Source: an uncultured Lachnospiraceae bacterium (lineage in GTDB: Bacteria > Bacillota > Clostridia > Lachnospirales > Lachnospiraceae). Taken from it: a stretch of 64,000 nt of DNA. Location: positions 62,001 to 126,000 of the forward strand of contig CAUEYX010000001.1 in NCBI GenBank assembly GCA_959022495.1. Direction: 5' to 3'. A program made the translations under genes and the position numbers. A model generated the notes under the pieces. That model searched no databases, was not told the origin of the DNA, and was given only the letters and a program-made list of their open reading frames with translations. Shown piece after piece: positions 16,411 through 24,271 of the stretch (positions within the stretch are counted from its first letter, which is position 1; every line of letters starts with the position of its first letter).

Positions 16411-17791
16411 GGGCACCCACCTTCCCTGCCCGGCGCATTGCCAGTTCCATTTCATAGATATTGGTCTCGTTATAAAGTTTCTCCTTCTGGCCGCCAAGTT
16501 TGATACTCCGCAGGTAGGAAAGCCTTGTATTCTGCGTATTCTTGATATAAGCGGACTTGATATAGCGGTTATCCGGATTTACCGTTGTATAGATCAGGAA
16601 CTCATTTTGCAAAACTTCCAGCGGGCGCAGATTATGGGACGTAAAGATTAGCTGTCCTTTGGCTTTCTCCTGCATAACCTCCAGGCACTCACCCAACAGG
16701 TATTCGTAGATACCGGAGTCAAGCTCATCCACAACCAGACAGTAGGACTCCCGGTTATAGCAGGCCACCAAATTACTGCAGATGGAAATCAATTTTTTGA
16801 TTCCGGCAGACTCATACAGCAGCGGAATCCTCGCTTCTTCCCTTATGGTAATGACCTCAAACTGAATCCCGTCTTCCCCTTTTTCCATCAGCTTCTCAAA
16901 CGCATTATAAATCTCAATCCTAATATCCGGGACCAACGTTCCCATCACAATGTTAATCTGTTCAATGGTGCTTTTTACATAGGGGAAAATCTCTTTTGGT
17001 ACAAGATTGATATCTGTCAGCTTCAGCATAATTCCTGTGATTTTTGGTTTCATGGCGTCCGGCCAGTCCACATTGACGGGAATCGTATCCAGATTCAATG
17101 CCAGAAGCCCGTAATGGGCATTTTCAATCACTGCTAAGTCATATAATCCGTACATCTGCAGAAGCTGTGACAGGAAAAATATTTTTTCCACTTTCCCTTT
17201 TGTTTTACTAAAAACTTCCTGCGCCTTTCTGGAAAACAGGAAAGAGCCAACCTCCGGAACCTGTTCCTCTTCGTTAAAATCCTCCGTTGTCTGCCTGGCA
17301 ATCCCCAGCGCCACCATACTCTCCATATCTTTTTCAAACTGGGCATAGTATTTTAACGGCCGGAAGAGTTCCTTTTCCCCTTTATGGTACTCAAAAACCG
17401 GTGTCAGACGGGTGTGTGTTCCTTCCTTCACTTCCCTCATCCGCAGGATTTCCCCGCTGATGCAGAAGCTGCTTTCCCCTGTCTTGCAAAGTGTCACTTC
17501 ATATTCCGCATACAATTCCCTGGTATCTGTACGAATTTCAAACCCATACAGGATACGGGCGGCTTCTGAAAGCGCATGGATGTAATGATAAAAGTGAGCC
17601 GGGATTTTCCGCCCGGAAAGCAGGCACTTTAACAGCACCATACAGTCCACCACTACCGTTTTCCCGGAGCCATTCTGCCCATAAATCCCCAGGATGCTTC
17701 CTGTTCTGCCTTTCGCAAAATCCAGCCTGCCATGCCGGACATTTTTGATGTTGTCAATTTCCATCGCCACCAGGCGAACGATATTCTGCAT
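16403..17791 (-). CDS. AAA/ABC-type ATPase of a two-gene defence-like module
   Basis: This 462-residue SMC/ABC-like ATPase has Walker A at 38-45 (GQNGSGKT), a signature-like ESAGIKKL at 327-334, Walker B at 352-358 (LVVDELD) and an H-loop TSHN at 384-387. This set is typical of AAA_21/AAA_15 proteins found in phage defence. The start is supported by GAGAGGTGG. With the TOPRIM gene that follows, it resembles a split OLD nuclease of the PARIS or AbiL kind. Abortive infection is an inference from the pairing and the location on a mobile element. Confidence 0.75.
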   Translation of the reverse strand: MQNIVRLVAMEIDNIKNVRHGRLDFAKGRTGSILGIYGQNGSGKTVVVDCMVLLKCLLSGRKIPAHFYHYIHALSEAARILYGFEIRTDTRELYAEYEVTLCKTGESSFCISGEILRMREVKEGTHTRLTPVFEYHKGEKELFRPLKYYAQFEKDMESMVALGIARQTTEDFNEEEQVPEVGSFLFSRKAQEVFSKTKGKVEKIFFLSQLLQMYGLYDLAVIENAHYGLLALNLDTIPVNVDWPDAMKPKITGIMLKLTDINLVPKEIFPYVKSTIEQINIVMGTLVPDIRIEIYNAFEKLMEKGEDGIQFEVITIREEARIPLLYESAGIKKLISICSNLVACYNRESYCLVVDELDSGIYEYLLGECLEVMQEKAKGQLIFTSHNLRPLEVLQNEFLIYTTVNPDNRYIKSAYIKNTQNTRLSYLRSIKLGGQKEKLYNETNIYEMELAMRRAGKVGAHD

Positions 17792-17931
17792 TACAGACCA
17801 CCTCTCTTAGACGTTTTCTTTATTATATGTTAGCATTTCCAAAAAGTCAATTCTTATTCTGTGTTTGTTAATCATTTTAACGATATTCGTTTTAAAATAC
17901 CTAATTTGGAGATCAACATCTTATTTCTTGT

Positions 17932-18609
17932 TCATTCCCTTTCCGGCGCATAGACCGCCTCCACCTCCAGCCCGTCATCCACCTTATTCAAGCGCACATA
18001 GTAATCCCGGATGTAATGGCTCCGGTAGTGTTCCTGAAGGGAATACAGCTCCAGCGTCTGGAAGTCCACCAGGCACAGATCCCTTGGTTCCCCTTCATCG
18101 GTTTCCATTATTCCCGACAGCTTATCCAGACACTTCTGGCAGAGGATTTTCTTTACCCGCTCCACATCAAAGATACTGTCCTCCCCGTAACGGACTTCCA
18201 CTTCAGAAATGCCTCTGGAAGGAATCTGCGAGCTGAAAAAGAAATCTCCGCCTTCCCCGGTCCCAGTCATCGCGGTCCGGGTTCCGCCGGGGGCAGATTC
18301 TTCCTCTCCTTCATGCGGCAAAATCTCCATATCCAGCACATACCACTGATTCAGGCTGATAATCCCCAGATCATCAAACTGCCTGAAATATCCCATCATA
18401 CTTTCCTCTGCGCTTCCGCAAAGATAACAGTCCGCAGGATTGGAGAGTTCCGACACAGCCTCCAGTGGATCTTCCCTTTTCTCAACACTTTGAGGCGTTT
18501 TCTGTTCTCTCCTCTCCTCAAGCATACTAAACGCAGCCAGAAAGAGGGCCAGAGCCCCTGCAGTCCATACCAGTTCTTTCCGTATCCGGTAATATTTGTT
18601 GTTTTTCAT
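17932..18609 (-). CDS. Membrane-anchored protein with two CxxC pairs
   Basis: The protein has 225 residues. A single N-terminal hydrophobic segment (VWTAGALALFLAAFSML) predicts anchoring with the rest outside. Two cysteine pairs, CYLC near residue 61 and CQKC near residue 157, could bind zinc or form disulphides. It diverges from the HTH gene at 18735, with a strong operator-like palindrome between them. I do not recognise the family. Confidence 0.6.
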   Translation of the reverse strand: MKNNKYYRIRKELVWTAGALALFLAAFSMLEERREQKTPQSVEKREDPLEAVSELSNPADCYLCGSAEESMMGYFRQFDDLGIISLNQWYVLDMEILPHEGEEESAPGGTRTAMTGTGEGGDFFFSSQIPSRGISEVEVRYGEDSIFDVERVKKILCQKCLDKLSGIMETDEGEPRDLCLVDFQTLELYSLQEHYRSHYIRDYYVRLNKVDDGLEVEAVYAPERE

Positions 18610-18665
18610 CGTGAATCTCCCTCTTTATTTGTGCCTGTAACAATCATTATTTGTGTTAGTTACGG

Positions 18666-18700
18666 GCATAAATAGTGTGTGGTGCAGGCACTATTTATGC
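18666..18700. promoter_or_regulatory. Perfect 12-base inverted repeat, probable operator
   Basis: GCATAAATAGTG and CACTATTTATGC are perfect complements with an 11-base spacer. It lies between divergent genes, 34 bases before the HTH protein start at 18735, so autoregulation by that protein is likely. It could also act as an RNA hairpin in the mRNA leader. Confidence 0.65.
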
Positions 18701-18734
18701 TTTACCATTAGAACAAAAAGGGGGTGTAAAGCAC

Positions 18735-19079
18735 ATGGAACAATCCGAAATCAGGCAAATTGGGAAGTTGCTGAAAGAACGAAGGCTCCAACTCGGCTAC
18801 ACCCAGGAGTCCGCTGCCGAAAAAGCAGGCATTTCCTATTCCTACTATACCAAGATTGAACAGGGGAGACAAATTCCATCACTGGAAATCGCCATCCTCT
18901 TATCCAAAACCTTTTCCCTCTCCCTGGACTACTGGCTTCTAAACCAGACGCAGGATATCCGGCTGTCTCCGGCGGCTATCGACCTCATCCAATACGTAAA
19001 AGACCTGGATGAGAAACAAATTGAAAACATGCAGACCTTTCTTCAGAAAACCGCTTTCCTTAACAGGTCTGATAAGTAG
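18735..19079 (+). CDS. XRE-family transcriptional regulator
   Basis: The protein has 114 residues. The N-terminal HTH (IGKLLKERRLQLGYTQESAA, then SYSYYTKIEQGRQIPS) is a classical XRE/Cro domain. The C-terminal 45 residues are helical and may dimerise. The ATG follows GGGGGTG. It is the first of two tandem HTH genes ahead of the secretion operon and is the probable reader of the palindrome at 18666-18700. Confidence 0.85.
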   Translation: MEQSEIRQIGKLLKERRLQLGYTQESAAEKAGISYSYYTKIEQGRQIPSLEIAILLSKTFSLSLDYWLLNQTQDIRLSPAAIDLIQYVKDLDEKQIENMQTFLQKTAFLNRSDK

Positions 19080-19105
19080 CAGGGTGCCTCCTGCTGCTTT
19101 TTCTT
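19077..19105 (+). terminator. Terminator behind the first XRE gene
   Basis: AGCAG and CTGCT enclose an eight-base loop, followed by GCTTTTTC. It separates the two HTH genes into different transcription units. Confidence 0.6.
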
Positions 19106-19106
19106 T

Positions 19107-19180
19107 TTGCAATGTATTCATTGCAATTATAATCGCATTCTCCGTTACAATCAAGAAAAGATGCAATGTATTCATTGCAA
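19107..19180 (+). promoter_or_regulatory. Two identical palindromic operators around a promoter
   Basis: The 18-base sequence TGCAATGTATTCATTGCA occurs at 19108-19125 and again, without change, at 19162-19179. Each is a seven-base inverted repeat around TATT. A -10-like TACAAT lies between them. The second copy ends 30 bases before the ATG of the second HTH gene. This is a typical arrangement for tight autoregulation by a small HTH repressor. Confidence 0.75.
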
Positions 19181-19209
19181 AATGACGGATGTGGAAAGGA
19201 GGTGCGGCA

Positions 19210-19464
19210 ATGGAGCAGAAGCTCAAACAGGACAGCGAGATCGGAAGCACCATCCGCGCTCTACGCATGGAGCGCCATCTCACACAGGATCAGGTTATCA
19301 GCAAACTTCAGCTTATGGATATCAATGTCACTCGGAGCATTTACTCCCAGATAGAAGGCGGCACCTACAGCATCCGGATTTCTGTCCTGGCTGGTCTGGC
19401 AAAGATCTTCCATGTAGATTACAATACATTTTTTCAGGATATTCCATCTCCCAAGGAGCCCTAG
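19210..19464 (+). CDS. Small XRE-family regulator
   Basis: The 84-residue protein consists almost only of an HTH domain (STIRALRMERHLTQDQVIS, then SIYSQIEGGTYSIRISVLAG). The start at 19210 follows AAAGGAGG. An earlier in-frame ATG at 19189 precedes that site. The twin palindromes just upstream are its probable targets. It stands directly before the promoter region of the secretion operon and is a candidate transfer regulator. Confidence 0.82.
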   Translation: MEQKLKQDSEIGSTIRALRMERHLTQDQVISKLQLMDINVTRSIYSQIEGGTYSIRISVLAGLAKIFHVDYNTFFQDIPSPKEP

Positions 19465-19530
19465 CCGCTTTTCTTTTTCCATTGGCACAGGTATTTCCCA
19501 TTTCCGCCCGGAAGTGGCACAGTTTTGCGA

Positions 19531-19559
19531 TTGTGCCGTAAATTCCCACATGTTACAAT
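19531..19559 (+). promoter_or_regulatory. Vegetative promoter P2 of the secretion operon
   Basis: TTGTGC and TACAAT are spaced by 17 bases with an extended -10 (TGT). The sequence ATGTTACAATAGGTA and the upstream TTTGCGATTG and TTGGCACA motifs are shared with promoter P1 at 6519-6547. The two control regions must have a common origin and probably a common regulator. Confidence 0.75.
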
Positions 19560-19608
19560 AGGTACTGTCAAAATTATATGCAGCGAAAGCGCAGCACATC
19601 TGGAAGCG

Positions 19609-19640
19609 GCAGCCTCCCGCCCGGATTGGCTGCGTTTTTT
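19609..19640 (+). terminator. Leader terminator 1 of the secretion operon
   Basis: GCAGCC and GGCTGC form the stem, followed by GTTTTTT. It lies about 45-70 bases after the expected start of transcription from P2. Confidence 0.65.
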
Positions 19641-19687
19641 CGTGCAGGAACAGGAGGTTTTCCTTTACAACTTCATATTGTTTTGCG

Positions 19688-19725
19688 AAAGCAGTCCGTA
19701 TTGACCGGGCTGCTTTTGCTTTTTG
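19688..19725 (+). terminator. Leader terminator 2 of the secretion operon
   Basis: AAAGCAG and CTGCTTT arms enclose a CCG/CGG-containing loop and are followed by a T-rich tail. It is the second of three hairpins between P2 and the first gene. Confidence 0.55.
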
Positions 19726-19744
19726 AGGCAGGAAACTATAAGCG

Positions 19745-19772
19745 CGGGCGGGAGAAACTCCTGCCCGTTTTC
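19745..19772 (+). terminator. Leader terminator 3, next to the ribosome-binding site
   Basis: CGGGCGGGAG and CTCCTGCCCG pair over ten positions with one mismatch around an AAA loop, followed by TTTTCT. AAAGGAGG of the first gene follows directly, so the hairpin could affect translation as well as transcription. Confidence 0.6.
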
Positions 19773-19787
19773 TAAAGGAGGTCCGAT

Positions 19788-20165
19788 ATGCGACATTTAC
19801 TTACGAAGGCTTCGCCTGAAAAAAAACGGGCAGTCTGCTATGGGAAATATCTCTACGCAGCGTTCCTGGTCTTCACCTTGATTGCAGCCAACGTCCAGCC
19901 GGTGCTGGCAGCTAATATGTGGGATAAAGCATCTGAGATCATGAAAGATGTCTACAATCAGATTGTCCTGATTTCCACCATCGCTGCTGTTGTCACCGCA
20001 TCTGTGGCACTGCTTCTGATGAATTTCTCAAAAAGCGGGAAGACCGTAGATGAATCCCGGGCATGGCTGAAACGGATCATCATTACCTGGGCGATCCTAA
20101 ATGGGCTGGGATTTATCATGGCATACATCACGCCATTCTTCGCTGGAGGTACATACAGCGCATAA
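19788..20165 (+). CDS. VirB2/TrbC-like (Maff2-like) pilin-type membrane protein
   Basis: The protein has 125 residues, with a basic N-terminus, a signal-peptide-like helix ending at VLAANM, and two hydrophobic helices (VLISTIAAVVTASVALLLM and IIITWAILNGLGFIMAYI). The short loop between them fits VirB2/TrbC-type subunits. In Firmicutes elements this position is usually held by a Maff2 or TrbC-like protein. It is the first gene of the secretion operon. The exact family is inferred from topology and position. Confidence 0.65.
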   Translation: MRHLLTKASPEKKRAVCYGKYLYAAFLVFTLIAANVQPVLAANMWDKASEIMKDVYNQIVLISTIAAVVTASVALLLMNFSKSGKTVDESRAWLKRIIITWAILNGLGFIMAYITPFFAGGTYSA

Positions 20166-20186
20166 ACCGGGAAAGGAGGAACCCAT

Positions 20187-20897
20187 ATGGGAATCTTAGA
20201 CGGGATTGTGGAGTGGATTGCGGAACAGGTCATGAACATCCTGGACCTTATCACTACCTCCGTCCTTGGCGCTTTGGGATGTTCCATGGACACTTTCCTC
20301 CGCTATTTTCCTGCGGCGGAGAGTATGTATGATATATTCCTTGCGCTGGCGTTAGGCCTCATCCTCTTAAACTGGGTGTGGCAGCTTTTTAAAAACTATT
20401 TTCTGGGTGCGGGCATAGAAGCGGAAGATCCCTTAAAACTCTCTATCCGCTCTTTCCTTTTCATTTTTCTGACCTTTTACGCCCAGGATATTGTAAACCT
20501 GCTCCTTGGCATTGCCGGCACGCCTTATGACTGGATCTTGACCGAAGAGCTTCCCCCTTTGGATTTTGCCAGCTTCAGTTCCGTCATCACCGTCATCCTG
20601 GGAGTCTGTGCCAATGGGGCCGTTGCCATCATCGCACTGATCCTGGTTCTGATTTTGGCATGGAACTACATCAAGCTCCTCTTTGAAGCGGCAGAACGCT
20701 ATATTCTCTTAGGCGTCTTGGTCTATACCGCACCGGTTGCTTTTGCCACTGGCGCTTCCCAGACCACTGGGAATATCTTTAAGAGCTGGTGCCGGATGCT
20801 TGGCGGCCAGTTCTTTTTGTTACTGATGAACGCATGGTGCCTGCGGCTGTTTACCAGCATGGTCGGCACATTCCTTGCAAATCCGTTGTCCCTTTAG
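20187..20897 (+). CDS. VirB6/TrbL-like channel protein
   Basis: The protein has 236 residues with five or six predicted membrane helices and an amphipathic N-terminus (LDGIVEWIAEQVMNILDLI). This is the usual form of the CD0411/TrbL-like integral membrane protein in Clostridia conjugative elements. It probably forms part of the DNA translocation channel in the cytoplasmic membrane. GGAAAGGAGG supports the start. It lies 21 bases after the pilin-like gene. Confidence 0.7.
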   Translation: MGILDGIVEWIAEQVMNILDLITTSVLGALGCSMDTFLRYFPAAESMYDIFLALALGLILLNWVWQLFKNYFLGAGIEAEDPLKLSIRSFLFIFLTFYAQDIVNLLLGIAGTPYDWILTEELPPLDFASFSSVITVILGVCANGAVAIIALILVLILAWNYIKLLFEAAERYILLGVLVYTAPVAFATGASQTTGNIFKSWCRMLGGQFFLLLMNAWCLRLFTSMVGTFLANPLSL

Positions 20898-20910
20898 AAA
20901 GGAGGAGCCT

Positions 20911-21825
20911 ATGAAACAAAAAAAACACCTGATGACCGCGCTGGTATTGCTTGCCTGTCTGGTGCTTTTTAGTTCCATGACCGTCTTTGCGGCGGAACTG
21001 ACAGAAAGCCAGGTGGAAGAGGCGGTAGCAGCACAGGGGAAAGAAAGTGTAACTGGAAATGTATTTGTCTGGTTCTTATGCGCAATCGCTTTTCTGAAAG
21101 TATCACAGAAAATCGACAGCTTTATGGCGTCTCTTGGAATCAATGTAGGGAATACGGGTGGAAATATGATGGCAGAACTGCTCATCGCAGGCCGGAGCCT
21201 GAGCGGAGCGTTTCACGGACATGGCGGTGGCGGATACCGCAGAGCCTCCTCTCCGGGAAGCGCAGCCGTAGGCGGGAGTTTCCTCTCCGGCGGGCTTGCT
21301 GGGGCGGTGGGACGCCAGGTACAGCGAGAAGCAGTCAACGCAGCCACCCACTATTCGGAAGGCGCCAGCATTGGCAATATGCTCTACCAGTCTTCTCTGA
21401 AGAAAGGCGGGGATTTCGCCAACAATGTCATCAGCAATATCGCCCGGGGCAATTACGGGCAGGTTGGCTCGATCAAAGGTGAGGACGCTGTAAAAGCCTT
21501 TACTTCTTATATGGGAATGGATTCCCAGAAACCGGGCTCCCCTGCTTACTCCAATATGGAGATCGGCGGCGGACGCATTACCGGTACGGAAAAATCTGGG
21601 AACACAAGCCGTGATTTTGCCATGTATCATGCCGACCAGTATACAGCGCCCACCCATGGCAGCTATGAGACCGTCAAATCTGTGGACGGCACTTCCTGGT
21701 ACAAGCAGTACGCGCAGGACACAGTGGAGAAAACACCTTATGATGCTGGAAATGGAAAAGTCGCCTACAACGAATCCATTGTCCAGAAACTGCCGCCTGC
21801 CCCACAGCGAAAGGATCGGATATAA
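20911..21825 (+). CDS. Secreted or membrane transfer protein, Gly-rich
   Basis: The protein has 304 residues. A signal peptide (LMTALVLLACLVLFSSMTVFAAE) and a second helix (VFVWFLCAIAFLKVS) are followed by a Gly/Ser-rich region (HGHGGGGYRRASS) and a polar, probably extended, C-terminal part. The start at 20911 follows AAAGGAGG. A similar protein is found at this place in related elements. I infer a structural role in the transfer machinery but recognise no domain. Confidence 0.6.
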   Translation: MKQKKHLMTALVLLACLVLFSSMTVFAAELTESQVEEAVAAQGKESVTGNVFVWFLCAIAFLKVSQKIDSFMASLGINVGNTGGNMMAELLIAGRSLSGAFHGHGGGGYRRASSPGSAAVGGSFLSGGLAGAVGRQVQREAVNAATHYSEGASIGNMLYQSSLKKGGDFANNVISNIARGNYGQVGSIKGEDAVKAFTSYMGMDSQKPGSPAYSNMEIGGGRITGTEKSGNTSRDFAMYHADQYTAPTHGSYETVKSVDGTSWYKQYAQDTVEKTPYDAGNGKVAYNESIVQKLPPAPQRKDRI

Positions 21826-23622
21826 GTGGCAGAGCAAAGTTCTGGTCTTGGAGAAGCTGTTGATGTAGGCACCCATGCAGCCTCTTACCTACACGCCATG
21901 AAAACTGCCGCCCATCTGTCCAGGACCGTGGCGGGTGCGGTAGCCGGTCCTTTTACGGCAGCCATCGGCGCGATCCTTGCCAACCGGCACACCGTTTTTA
22001 AAGCGGGTACGGTTATTTTAAGCGTTTTGATGCTGCCTGTTCTGTTCATTCTCATGCTTCCCGGACTAATCTTTGGGAACCTGACAGAAAACACAGGCGC
22101 TTTAAACAGCAACGCTCTCATCAACGAGAATATACAGAATGCCCGGCAGGCCATTGTGGAAGTTCTGGAGGAATGTCACGGGGATATCCTGGCGGAAATC
22201 AATGATGCGATTTCCGCGCTTCCGGAAGGCTCTACGGTACAGATCGTCGATCCTTATGAGACTTCCATTGCCGTCAATGCGCACCTTCTCATCTCTCAGT
22301 TTTGCGCCAGTCAGGATGACTACGAAAACATCAACCTGGAGAAACTCAAAAGCCTGATCCGAAACAATAAGGATGGGCTTTTTTCCTATGATGTAGCAGA
22401 GGAGACCGTCTCCATGGAAGTGGAGAGGGAAAGCGCTGACGGAGAAACACCCCAGATAGAAACCGTGACGATCCACCGGTACACTTACACCGTATCCTTT
22501 GCCGGAGATACCTACTTTGCCGACCATGTGTTTCATTTAAGCGAAAAACAGAAAGAACTGGCAGAAAACTATGCCAGCAATTTAACCCTCTTTTTTGGCT
22601 CCGCTTCGGGAACGGCTATGGCGGTGAATCTAAGCGATGAGGTCCTTGCTTACCGTCCGCTTGTCAGCCAGCTTGCAGCCAAATACGGCATGAGTGATTA
22701 TGTGGAACTGATCCTTGCGGTCATGATGCAGGAATCCGGCGGACGCGGAAACGATCCCATGCAGGCATCGGAAGGTGGTTACAATACCAGATATCCGCGC
22801 GTCCCTGGCGGAATCACTGATCCGGAATATTCCATCGAGTGCGGCATCCAGGAGTTAAAGTCGGTTCTCACGAAGGCCGGATGTACCGGTCCTGCGGATC
22901 TGGACCGGATCAAGCTGGCGCTCCAAGGATATAATTTCGGTCCAGGCTATATCGACTGGGCGATGGAGCGGGATGGCGGCTATACCAAGGAAAATGCCAT
23001 TGCCTACTCTGACATGATGTGCGCCCGCCCCGGCTGGAACTATTCCATCTATGGGGATAAGGAATATGTGGACCATGTGCTGCGCTACTACCAGGTGACG
23101 GATACCGGCGGCACCTATCCTGCCAACGGGATGCAGATTCCACTGTACATCCAGACAGATTACGCGCATATCCCCTATGGTACCGGCTCCATTGCAGACT
23201 GCGGATGCGCTCCCACCAGCTTTGCCATGGTGGCAAGCTATCTGACCGGAAGCACCATCACACCGATTGATGCGGTTGCCTGGTGCGGAAACGCTTATTA
23301 TATGCCGAGAGTCGGAACCTACTGGAGCTATTTTGCCGCAGCAGCCAGCCACTTTGGATGTGGAAGTGTCACCCAGACTACGGACGCCAATGCCGTCCTT
23401 CAGGCACTGTCCGAAGGCCGTCCGGTCATCTCTTCCCAGAGCCCCGGGTTATTCACCAGCGGCGGTCATTTCATTGTCCTGCGGGGGCTGACTTCCGATG
23501 GGAAAGTGCTGGTCAACGATCCCAATGACAGCGACACAAAAAATCACGCAAACCGTGCATTTGATATGATGTCGGAAATCCACGTGTCATCCAAACAATA
23601 CTGGATTTTCGATGCGAAATAG
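21826..23622 (+). CDS. VirB1-like cell-wall hydrolase with C39-like peptidase domain
   Basis: The protein has 598 residues. A membrane helix (TVILSVLMLPVLFILMLPGL) is followed by a CwlT-type lysozyme domain with catalytic E303 in VMMQESGGRG. At the C-terminus is a papain-like C39_2 domain, with Cys461 in CGCAPTSFAMV and His in GGHFIVLRG. It should open peptidoglycan for the transfer channel. The replacement of the usual NlpC/P60 unit of CwlT by a C39-type unit is notable. Translation starts at a GTG placed directly after the TAA of the preceding gene. Confidence 0.82.
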   Translation: MAEQSSGLGEAVDVGTHAASYLHAMKTAAHLSRTVAGAVAGPFTAAIGAILANRHTVFKAGTVILSVLMLPVLFILMLPGLIFGNLTENTGALNSNALINENIQNARQAIVEVLEECHGDILAEINDAISALPEGSTVQIVDPYETSIAVNAHLLISQFCASQDDYENINLEKLKSLIRNNKDGLFSYDVAEETVSMEVERESADGETPQIETVTIHRYTYTVSFAGDTYFADHVFHLSEKQKELAENYASNLTLFFGSASGTAMAVNLSDEVLAYRPLVSQLAAKYGMSDYVELILAVMMQESGGRGNDPMQASEGGYNTRYPRVPGGITDPEYSIECGIQELKSVLTKAGCTGPADLDRIKLALQGYNFGPGYIDWAMERDGGYTKENAIAYSDMMCARPGWNYSIYGDKEYVDHVLRYYQVTDTGGTYPANGMQIPLYIQTDYAHIPYGTGSIADCGCAPTSFAMVASYLTGSTITPIDAVAWCGNAYYMPRVGTYWSYFAAAASHFGCGSVTQTTDANAVLQALSEGRPVISSQSPGLFTSGGHFIVLRGLTSDGKVLVNDPNDSDTKNHANRAFDMMSEIHVSSKQYWIFDAK

Positions 23623-23632
23623 AGGAGACACT

Positions 23633-24271
23633 ATGAGCAGAATAAAACTGATCCTGTCCATTCTCCTGATGCTTGTTCTCCTGCTGGTGGGGATTATTCT
23701 CCCCGCCCATTACAGGAGCCGGAAATCCCCATCTGAACCGGAGATGCCAAAAGAAACTTCGGAGGATAGCGGTACGCCGGAGGAACTTACGGAAATGGAC
23801 TTTTTATCTTTTGAGGAACTAAGCCAGTTCTTCTCTGCCGCCCAGACTGCTTCTTTAAAAAAGCAGTTTCCGGTCTATTTAACCGGTGCCGGGCGCACAG
23901 ACATCACCTCGGCAGCGTTTCTGCCGGAGGAAACCCGGTATCCGGACACCACTACTGTGGAACTTCATTTCCTTTTATCGGATGAACGCACCCTGCCGGT
24001 ATTCTATGACACCATGACTGGTGTGTTCTCTTTTGGAGAAGAAAAGAAAGTGATTGACGGAACCATACAAACCTATGAAAAACCGGTGGATGACACCCTG
24101 CCCTCTATCTCCAGCAGTGAGGTGGAAACCCGACAGGAAGGGGGCTATGCAGATGTCACTGCACCGCCCCAGGTAAGCGAAACGAAGGTTCCTGATCCCA
24201 TCAGTGCCGAAACAGATCCTGCCAGACAGGCGGATACACCGGATTCTGTGACAGAGGAGGTGCAGCCATGA
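23633..24271 (+). CDS. Membrane-anchored transfer-operon protein of unknown function
   Basis: The protein has 212 residues. A single N-terminal helix (LILSILLMLVLLLVGIILP) anchors a small alpha/beta domain of about 90 residues, with acidic, Pro/Ser-rich linkers on both sides. The start follows GAGGAG, and the end overlaps the next gene by four bases (ATGA). It could be a VirB8-like or accessory channel component by position, but no fold signature supports this. Confidence 0.6.
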   Translation: MSRIKLILSILLMLVLLLVGIILPAHYRSRKSPSEPEMPKETSEDSGTPEELTEMDFLSFEELSQFFSAAQTASLKKQFPVYLTGAGRTDITSAAFLPEETRYPDTTTVELHFLLSDERTLPVFYDTMTGVFSFGEEKKVIDGTIQTYEKPVDDTLPSISSSEVETRQEGGYADVTAPPQVSETKVPDPISAETDPARQADTPDSVTEEVQP

